A DNA stretch of 64,000 nt from Baekduia alba (GTDB lineage: Bacteria; Actinomycetota; Thermoleophilia; Solirubrobacterales; Solirubrobacteraceae), in contig NZ_CP114013.1 of NCBI RefSeq assembly GCF_028416635.1, positions 1,798,001 through 1,862,000 of the forward strand. Reading direction: 5' to 3'. Every line of letters begins with the position of its first letter. Position 1 is the first letter of the stretch. Below the pieces are notes generated by a model. The model was not told where the DNA came from. It saw only the letters and a list, made by a program, of their open reading frames with translations, and did not search any database. A program made the translations under genes and the position numbers. Below, piece by piece: positions 58,514-64,000 of this stretch.

Positions 58514-60451
58514 CTAGCCCAGCGCGGGCTTCAGCGACTTCAGGATCTGCTTCTGCGTCGGCAGCGACGACGTCAGCGACGCAGCCGCGCCGATCGTCAC
58601 CTTCTTGCCGCCCAGCCGGCCGCTGACCGCGCCGTTGGCCGAGAGCTTCAGCGAGCCGCGCAGCGCGCCGCCGCCGTGGATCGTGATGGTCGCGTTGCGC
58701 GAGGCGTCGACCTTGCCGGAGACCACGACGCCCTTGACGTACTGGTACTTGTTCAACTTGAACGAGCCGTCCGCGTTGACGGTGGCGTTGCCGGCGCGCA
58801 GGCCGCCGACGTGCTTGGGCAGCGCGCTCAGCGCGAGCGCGTCGCCGACGATCTGGCGCGCCGCGTCGGTCACGCTCGCCGACGCCGCGATGATCGTCCG
58901 CAGCCGGGTCGAGCTCGCCTTGATCGTCTTCAGCGACGTGGGCGGGCGCTTGGTCGGCGCGTAGGGGTTGGTCCCGGGCGTGCACGGGCCCGGCACGCCG
59001 CCGGCGAAGAACGCCGCCAGCGCGCCCTTGGTGCAGGAGCTGTCCTGCGTCATGTCGGAGCTGACCGTCGAGTGCCCGGTGAACGGCACCTGGACGATCG
59101 CCGCGCCGGGGATGCGCTGGCCGATCTGGACCGCGTCCTCGTAGGGCGTGCGCAGGTCCATCTGGCCGTCGAGCACGAGCGTGCGGACCGCGGGCAGCGC
59201 GGCCGACGGGGTCGGTGCCGGCGAGGCGTCCGGCCAGCCGATGCACAGCGGGATCGGGCCGCCGCCGACCGCCGCGGCGGGCGAGAACGGGCCGAGCTGG
59301 GCCTTCGGGATCGCCTTGGCGGCCGCGGTGACCTCGTCGTAGCGCTGGTCGACGGCGGCGGTGCGCGTCCAGGCGAACGGCGCCTCCTCGCACGTCGTGG
59401 CGAGGAAGAGCGCGTCGCTGTCGGCGCTGTCGCTCTGGTGGCCGACGAGCGGCTTGCCGGTCAGCCTCAGCCCCGTGGTCAGGCCCTCGGAGCGGACGGC
59501 CAGGCGCAGCAGCGGCGCGCTGTCGCCGCGCAGCGCGGCGCGCATCGAGCCGGGCAGCTCGGCGCGCAGCGTCGGGTTGAGGTCGCCGGCCAGCAGGATC
59601 GCCAGCAGGTCGCTCTGGCCCATCGACAGGCGCACGCGGCTGCCGCTGGACAGGACGACCTTGCCTCTCAGCGCGCTGCTGCGCAGCTTCTTGGCCGTGC
59701 TGCCGAGGTCGCGCGTGACGTTGTCGGTCGCGCCCTTGCACGCGTCGCCGCCGCACAGGTTGCTGAGCACGCGCGGGGCGCTGGTCAGCGTCGAGCGCTG
59801 GAACGGGTCCGGGCCCTCGGGCAGCACCACGCTGTCGAGGACCAGCGCCTCGACGTTCTGCGGGTAGGCGGCCGCGTACTCCTCGGCGACCTTCGTCCCG
59901 TAGGACACGCCGAAGAGCACCAACTTGGTGTAGCCGCCGGCGACGCGCAGCGCCTCGATGTCCTGCACGGAGTCCGCGGTGCGGTAGCTGCCGCGCCCGG
60001 CGCCCAGCTCGGTGGCGCAGCTCGCGGCGAGCTTGACGACCGTGCCGCGCTGGCGCAGCGAGGAGCAGCTCAGCGCGCCGGAGGAGCCGGTGCCGCGCTG
60101 GTCGTAGATCAGGAGGTCGCGGTCCTGGATCGCGGGCGCGAGGACCGACGCGAAGGTCTCGGTCAGCGGCAGCGCGGCCTGGCCCGGCCCGCCGGCCAGC
60201 GGCACGACCGCGACCTTGTTGGGGTTGGTGGCCGCCGCGACGCGCGAGACGGCGAGCGAGACCGTGCCCGGCACGGCGCCAGAGCGGTCCAGCGGCACGT
60301 CGACGCGGGCGCATTGATAACCCGCCGTCGGGCAGGCGGCCCACGGGATGTCGGCGGACGCGGTGGAGGACAGCACACCACTGAGGACGGTGAGCGCGCC
60401 GACGGCGAGGAGCAGGGTGCGGGCGGGGAGGGGGAGGCGGCGGGCGGACAT
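58514..60451 (-). CDS. Secreted alpha/beta hydrolase with TAP-like C-terminus
   Basis: 645 residues. A signal peptide (about 1-33, ending near TASA|DIPW) targets it outside the cell. The hydrolase core has the oxyanion region VVPLAGGPGQAALPL, YDQRGTGSSG, and the nucleophile elbow GVSYGTKVAEEYAAAYP. The TAP-like C-terminal part gives the catalytic Asp region (LDGQMDLRTPYEDAV) and the His (VPFTGHSTVSS). These enzymes release di- or tripeptides or cleave esters in actinobacteria. The last 100 residues (NATVNADGSFKLNKYQYVKG...GGGALRGSLKLS) form an extra beta-rich domain. Confidence 0.85.
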   Translation of the reverse strand: MSARRLPLPARTLLLAVGALTVLSGVLSSTASADIPWAACPTAGYQCARVDVPLDRSGAVPGTVSLAVSRVAAATNPNKVAVVPLAGGPGQAALPLTETFASVLAPAIQDRDLLIYDQRGTGSSGALSCSSLRQRGTVVKLAASCATELGAGRGSYRTADSVQDIEALRVAGGYTKLVLFGVSYGTKVAEEYAAAYPQNVEALVLDSVVLPEGPDPFQRSTLTSAPRVLSNLCGGDACKGATDNVTRDLGSTAKKLRSSALRGKVVLSSGSRVRLSMGQSDLLAILLAGDLNPTLRAELPGSMRAALRGDSAPLLRLAVRSEGLTTGLRLTGKPLVGHQSDSADSDALFLATTCEEAPFAWTRTAAVDQRYDEVTAAAKAIPKAQLGPFSPAAAVGGGPIPLCIGWPDASPAPTPSAALPAVRTLVLDGQMDLRTPYEDAVQIGQRIPGAAIVQVPFTGHSTVSSDMTQDSSCTKGALAAFFAGGVPGPCTPGTNPYAPTKRPPTSLKTIKASSTRLRTIIAASASVTDAARQIVGDALALSALPKHVGGLRAGNATVNADGSFKLNKYQYVKGVVVSGKVDASRNATITIHGGGALRGSLKLSANGAVSGRLGGKKVTIGAAASLTSSLPTQKQILKSLKPALG

Positions 60452-60506
60452 GAGGCGCGGACGGTAGCGTCACTACCTGAACAGCGTCGAAGGGAAACCG
60501 AACCAG

Positions 60507-60899
60507 ATGTCCGTAGATCGCCAGCCCGTCACCGCGAGTGACGCCCCCGCCGCCGCCGGCCCGTACAGCCATGCGGTGCGCTCCGGCGGCTTCCTCTTCC
60601 TCTCCGGCCAGACGCCGGTGGACCCGGCGGCGGGCAAGCTCGTCGACGGCGACATCGGCGAGCACACGCGCCAGTGCCTGCGCAACCTGCAGACCGTGTG
60701 CGCGGAGGCGGGCGCGTCGCTGGCCGACGCCGTGCGCTGCGGCATCTACGTGACCGACATCGGCACGTTCGGCGAGGTCAACGCCGCCTACGCCGAGTTC
60801 TTCCCCGAGAACCCGCCGGCGCGCTCGACGATCGGCGTCGCGTCGCTGCCCCTCGGCGCCCAGGTCGAGATCGACGCGATCGTGGCGCTGGGGTCCTGA
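60507..60899 (+). CDS. Rid-family (RidA/YjgF) deaminase
   Basis: 130 residues. RidA features are complete: AGPYSHAVRSGGFLFLSGQTPVDPAAGKLV, HTRQCLRNLQTVCAEAGASL, VRCGIYVTDIGTFGEVNAAYAEFF and the catalytic Arg in PPARSTIGVASLPLGAQVEIDAI. RidA hydrolyses the enamine/imine intermediates released by PLP enzymes such as threonine ammonia-lyase, which is encoded immediately downstream with a 4-nt overlap (CTGA). The pairing is thus a detoxification couple. Confidence 0.9.
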   Translation: MSVDRQPVTASDAPAAAGPYSHAVRSGGFLFLSGQTPVDPAAGKLVDGDIGEHTRQCLRNLQTVCAEAGASLADAVRCGIYVTDIGTFGEVNAAYAEFFPENPPARSTIGVASLPLGAQVEIDAIVALGS

Positions 60900-62125
60900 C
60901 CGCCTCGCCCGTCACCGCTGAGGACGTCGCCCGTGCGCGCGAGGCGATCGGTGACGTCGCGCGCAAGACGCCGGTCCTGCCGTCGGCGACGCTGACCGAG
61001 CGGGCCGGCGGCGACATCGTGCTCAAGGCCGAGTCGCTGCAGCGGACGGGCGCGTTCAAGATCAGGGGCGCGCTGAACAAGCTCCACGCGCTCGGCGACA
61101 GCTGCGCGACGGGCGTCGTGTGCGGCAGCGCGGGCAACCACGCCCAGGCGCTGGCCTTCGCCGCGCAGGCGCGCGGCGTGCCGTGCGAGGTCTTCATGCC
61201 CGACGGCGCGCCGATCGCGAAGCTCGAGGCGACGGAGGCGCTGGGCGCGCGCGTCATCCTCGGCGGCTCGTCGGTCGACGACTGCCTGGTCGCCGCGCGG
61301 GCGCGCGCGGACGAGGCCGGGATGGCGTTCGTCCACCCGTTCGACGACCCGGACGTCGTCGCAGGGCAGGGCACGCTGGGGCTCGAGCTGCTCGACGACC
61401 TGGACGACCTCGCCACGATCGTCGTCCCGGTCGGCGGCGGCGGGCTGGCGAGCGGGATCGCGATCGCCGTCAAGTCGGCGCGCCCGGACGTGCGCGTCGT
61501 CGGCGTGCAGGTCGAGACCGTGGCGGCGTACCCGGCGTCGCTGAAGGCCGGTCGGCCGATCGCGGTCGACATCGCGTTGACGATCGCCGACGGCATCGCG
61601 GTCAAGAAGCCGGGCGAGCTGACGCTGGGTCTGATCGAGCGCTGGCTCGACGACGTCGTCGTGGTCAGCGAGGACGCGGTCGCCGAGGCGATGGTGCTGC
61701 TGCTGGAGAAGGCCAAGCTCGTGGTCGAGGGCGCCGGCGCGGTCGGCGTCGCGGCGCTGCTGGGCGGGCAGGTCACGCCGGCGGCGTCCGGGACGACCTG
61801 CGCGGTCCTGAGCGGCGGCAACGTGGACGCCGGCCTGCTCGCCGCGGTCGCGCGCCGCAACGAGACCGAGGCCGGCCGGCGGATGGTGCTGCTGACCCGC
61901 GTCCCGGACCGCCCGGGCGCGCTGGCGAGCCTGCTGGACTGCGTCGCCGCCCAGGGCGCGAACATCGTCGAGGTCTCCCACCTGCGCGAGGGCATCGGCC
62001 TCCACGTCCGCGAGACGGGCGTCCAGCTGACGATCGAGACCCGCTCGCGCGAGCACGCCGAGGCGGTCGTCCGGGCGGTCCGCGCCGAGGGCTACGGCGT
62101 GTCGCAGCACCCCGACGCCGGCTGA
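60896..62125 (+). CDS. ilvA: Threonine ammonia-lyase with ACT domain
   Basis: 409 residues if begun at CTG 60896; no in-frame ATG, GTG or TTG exists between the middle of the Rid gene and well inside the conserved part. The fold begins VTAEDVARAREAIGDVARKTPVLPS. PLP-Lys is in QRTGAFKIRGALNK (Lys55), and the phosphate loop is VPVGGGGLASGIA. A C-terminal ACT domain (about 335-405: LLTRVPDRPGALASLLDCVAAQGANIVEVSH) suggests allosteric control. It makes 2-oxobutanoate and ammonia from threonine. Coupling to RidA is functional. The symbol could equally be tdcB. Confidence 0.85.
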   Translation: MTASPVTAEDVARAREAIGDVARKTPVLPSATLTERAGGDIVLKAESLQRTGAFKIRGALNKLHALGDSCATGVVCGSAGNHAQALAFAAQARGVPCEVFMPDGAPIAKLEATEALGARVILGGSSVDDCLVAARARADEAGMAFVHPFDDPDVVAGQGTLGLELLDDLDDLATIVVPVGGGGLASGIAIAVKSARPDVRVVGVQVETVAAYPASLKAGRPIAVDIALTIADGIAVKKPGELTLGLIERWLDDVVVVSEDAVAEAMVLLLEKAKLVVEGAGAVGVAALLGGQVTPAASGTTCAVLSGGNVDAGLLAAVARRNETEAGRRMVLLTRVPDRPGALASLLDCVAAQGANIVEVSHLREGIGLHVRETGVQLTIETRSREHAEAVVRAVRAEGYGVSQHPDAG

Positions 62126-62197
62126 CCGACGACTTCCCGCTGATTGCGGGGAAGGCCGGCCGGTGCCGCCGGGCGGTGTGCTTGCATCCACCGGCCA

Positions 62198-63445
62198 ATG
62201 TCCCAGGTCGACAAGCTCCAAGACGCCGAAGAACAGGTCGCGCAGATGCGCGAGGAGGCCGCGACGACGGCGCGGGAGGAGGCCACGGCCGATCTCCGCA
62301 AGGCGCCGCTGAGCGACACCGCGACGAAGGCGCACACGACCGTCACGGCGCCGCTCACGCAGGTCCGCACGATGGTCAACATGCGCGTCGGCGCGCTGCC
62401 GGACCTGCACGAGCTCGCGGTCTCGATCAAGGAGACCGGGCTGCTGCACCCGCCGCTGGTCCGCGCCACGGGCGAGGACGACGTGCCCTACGAGCTGCTG
62501 GCCGGGCGCCGGCGCTTCGCCGCGATGACGCTGCTCGACGAGGCCGAGGGCGCGCGCGAGGACTGGCGCTTCACGGTCGTCGACGGCATCTCCAAGCGCG
62601 AGGCGCTGACGATGCAGTTCGCCGAGAACTTCCACCAGTCCAAGCCCGAGCCGGTGCAGTTCGCGCGGGCCGCGCGGGCGATCATGGCCGAGGACCCGTC
62701 GCTCAGCGCGGCGGAGGTCTCGCGCCTGGTCGGCGCGCCGCTGGCCTGGACGCGCAAGTCGCTGAAGCTGCTCGACCTGCCCGAGGCGGTCGTCCAGCGC
62801 GTCGAGGAGGGCGACCTGTCGTTCACGGTCGCCGACATCGTCCGGCGCGGCATCGCCCGCGGCGACGTCTCCGCCGAGGAGGCGACGGAGCTGGTCGAGC
62901 AGGCGACCAAGGGCGAGATCTCGACCGCGGGCCTCAAGCTCGGCGTCGGCTACGTGCCGCCCAAGCCCAAGAACTACGACGAGGAGTCGCGCAAGCTCGA
63001 CGAGGCGCGCTGGGCGGCGAGCCGGGAGCAGGGGCTGGGCAAGGACCAGGACGCCGAGCAGCGCGACTGGGACGGCGGCGGTTCCTCGAGCGGGAACGGC
63101 TCTCAGGGCGGCCCGATCCGCGACGGCGGCGAGATGGGCGGGGATTCCCGGCGCATCGTCGCGTCCTTCGGCCCCGATCGCGACGGCGCCGACGGCGCGC
63201 CGATCGAGGTCGACGTCACCGACCTCGACGCCTACGTCCTGGGTCTGGTCCTCTCGCGCGTGGCGACCGCCGACCACCGCTCGCACGTCGGCGTCGAAGG
63301 CGGCCACGAGGCCACGCAGGAGTACGCGTTCTCGCTGCCCCCGGACCGCCGCCTGGAGGTCCTGCGCGCGCTGAGCGCCGAGATCCTGGCGTCGGACCCG
63401 CTGCCGCCCAAGGCGCTGCGCGCCGTCCTGCCGGCGACCGCCTAG
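62198..63445 (+). CDS. ParB-like nuclease/DNA-binding protein
   Basis: 415 residues from ATG 62198. A charged helical N-terminus precedes a ParB/Sulfiredoxin core: DLHELAVSIKETGLLHPPLV, YELLAGRRRFAAMTLLDE, QFAENFHQSKPEPVQFARAA. An HTH follows (LSAAEVSRLVGAPLAWTRKSLKLLDLPEAV). The C-terminal half is Gly/Ser/Asp-rich with a final folded piece. It is unlike chromosomal ParB, which sits next to parA; here no parA or gidB is near. KorB/plasmid-type regulators or an orphan ParB are possibilities. Confidence 0.75.
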   Translation: MSQVDKLQDAEEQVAQMREEAATTAREEATADLRKAPLSDTATKAHTTVTAPLTQVRTMVNMRVGALPDLHELAVSIKETGLLHPPLVRATGEDDVPYELLAGRRRFAAMTLLDEAEGAREDWRFTVVDGISKREALTMQFAENFHQSKPEPVQFARAARAIMAEDPSLSAAEVSRLVGAPLAWTRKSLKLLDLPEAVVQRVEEGDLSFTVADIVRRGIARGDVSAEEATELVEQATKGEISTAGLKLGVGYVPPKPKNYDEESRKLDEARWAASREQGLGKDQDAEQRDWDGGGSSSGNGSQGGPIRDGGEMGGDSRRIVASFGPDRDGADGAPIEVDVTDLDAYVLGLVLSRVATADHRSHVGVEGGHEATQEYAFSLPPDRRLEVLRALSAEILASDPLPPKALRAVLPATA

Positions 63446-63456
63446 GTGTAGTTCTC

Positions 63457-64000
63457 CTAGACCGGCGGCACGGCCCGCAGGACCGACGGCGGCCGCGGCA
63501 CGCCGTCGTCGTCGAGCGTGTCGGTCGCGCCGGTGACCAGGCGGCCGTAGGCCTTCGCGACGTGCTCGGCGTACTGCGCGCGGGCGGTGCTGCCGAACGC
63601 GTAGGGCGGCGCCTGGGCGCCCGCCGCGATCCGCTCCTCGTAGGTCCGGGCCAGCGGGACGGGCTCGTCGAAGGCGTCCTGGAACTGGCCGAGCACGCGC
63701 TCGATCAGGCCCATCGTCGTGCGCAGGCGCGTGAAGCGGTGGTCGTCCCACTGCTGCGCGTACTCGTCGCCCTCGCTCGGCTGTGCGAACTGCTCCACGA
63801 GCCGCTCGCCCGCGCACGTCCCGCGCTCGTTGAGCGCCGTGATCTTGTCGCCCTTCATCGTGAGGTTCAGGCCGCCCTCGCCGGAGCTGAGCTTGATGTG
63901 GACGATGCGGTCGCGGAAGCCCGGCAGCTGGGACTGCGCGTTGTCGCGCCAGTTCTGCATCGCGTCCTTGATGGCCACGAAGAAGCTGCCGAGGCGCTCG
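63457..64000 (-). CDS. Patatin-like phospholipase-type protein, C-terminal part (cut by window edge)
   Basis: About 180 residues ending at 63457; the frame is open through the right edge (GSFF before VAIKDAMQNWRDN), so the gene continues beyond the window. The visible part, DAMQNWRDNAQSQLPGFRDR then IVHIKLSSGEGGLNLTM and DHRFTRLRTTMGLIERVL, matches the C-terminal region of large actinobacterial patatin-like (RpoH-suppressor-type) proteins. The catalytic Ser-Asp dyad would lie outside the window. It converges on the ParB-like gene, with stops 11 bases apart. Confidence 0.6.
   Translation of the reverse strand, partial: ERLGSFFVAIKDAMQNWRDNAQSQLPGFRDRIVHIKLSSGEGGLNLTMKGDKITALNERGTCAGERLVEQFAQPSEGDEYAQQWDDHRFTRLRTTMGLIERVLGQFQDAFDEPVPLARTYEERIAAGAQAPPYAFGSTARAQYAEHVAKAYGRLVTGATDTLDDDGVPRPPSVLRAVPPV

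Noticed and set aside
62198-63445. Chromosomal parB and a nearby origin
   Set aside because: No parA, gidB or dnaA nearby and no parS-like 16-mer seen; kept as a ParB-like protein only.
60788-63817. A 1009-codon minus-strand open frame
   Set aside because: Antisense to ridA, threonine ammonia-lyase and the ParB-like gene, all with clear families; composition is typical of a shadow.

Overview
This is a very GC-rich, gene-dense chromosomal segment. It carries LexA boxes of the CGAAC-N4-GTTCG type, a DnaE2/ImuB mutagenesis pair, MalT-like LuxR and UspA genes, F420-type LLM enzymes, and many start codons only 6-8 nt behind a TAnnnT -10 element (leaderless-looking transcripts). Together these point to an actinobacterium, most likely the Thermoleophilia (Solirubrobacterales-like). 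That placement is inference.

Region by region. 1-18 kb is core-like: two paralogous membrane sensor kinases (one cut by the window edge), two UspA proteins, SHOCT proteins, an MFS pump, an APC permease, and a minus-strand operon joined by 4-nt overlaps (PepD dipeptidase, unknown membrane protein, Dcu-type C4-dicarboxylate carrier, coiled-coil membrane protein, ThrE-like exporter). A MalT-like regulator and a pseudo-receiver follow. 18.26-39.10 kb is an accretion zone anchored on an intact tRNA-Leu(GAG) at 39046-39131. Two exact 54-bp copies of the tRNA 3' part lie at 18261 and 22601, each with tandem 12-13 bp repeats about 80 bp away. This looks like two integrative elements inserted in tandem. 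A second repeat family carrying a Val(CAC)-type tRNA 3' half lies at 31.0 and 38.7 kb. Inside the zone are a decayed IS3, an integrase remnant, broken metabolic genes, ABC-3C-like and nuclease-like defence remnants, an AlbA_2/Schlafen protein, and intact cargo (BON protein, UbiE-like methyltransferase, P-type ATPase, PPK2, SulP transporter, CYTH-like protein).

39.2-50 kb is an SOS/mutagenesis neighbourhood. lexA (with a co-transcribed zinc-ribbon protein), imuB and dnaE2 each have their own LexA box, and the dnaE2 box runs into its start codon. Between imuB and dnaE2 sit a DUF6504 gene and an unrecognised 411-aa protein with a TadE/Flp-like N-terminus. rnpB and an LLM-SCP2 fusion lie between lexA and imuB. 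Long intergenic hairpins with apparent compensatory changes follow imuB and the cytochrome c gene.

50-64 kb holds a membrane cytochrome c, a c-di-AMP (ydaO/yuaA) riboswitch in front of an unknown single-pass membrane protein, a cysteine-less AhpD-like protein, glnA, an MMPL transporter, a DUF255 protein, a secreted TAP-like hydrolase, Rid coupled to threonine ammonia-lyase (apparently from a CTG start), a ParB-like protein and the C-terminal part of a patatin-like protein cut by the window edge.
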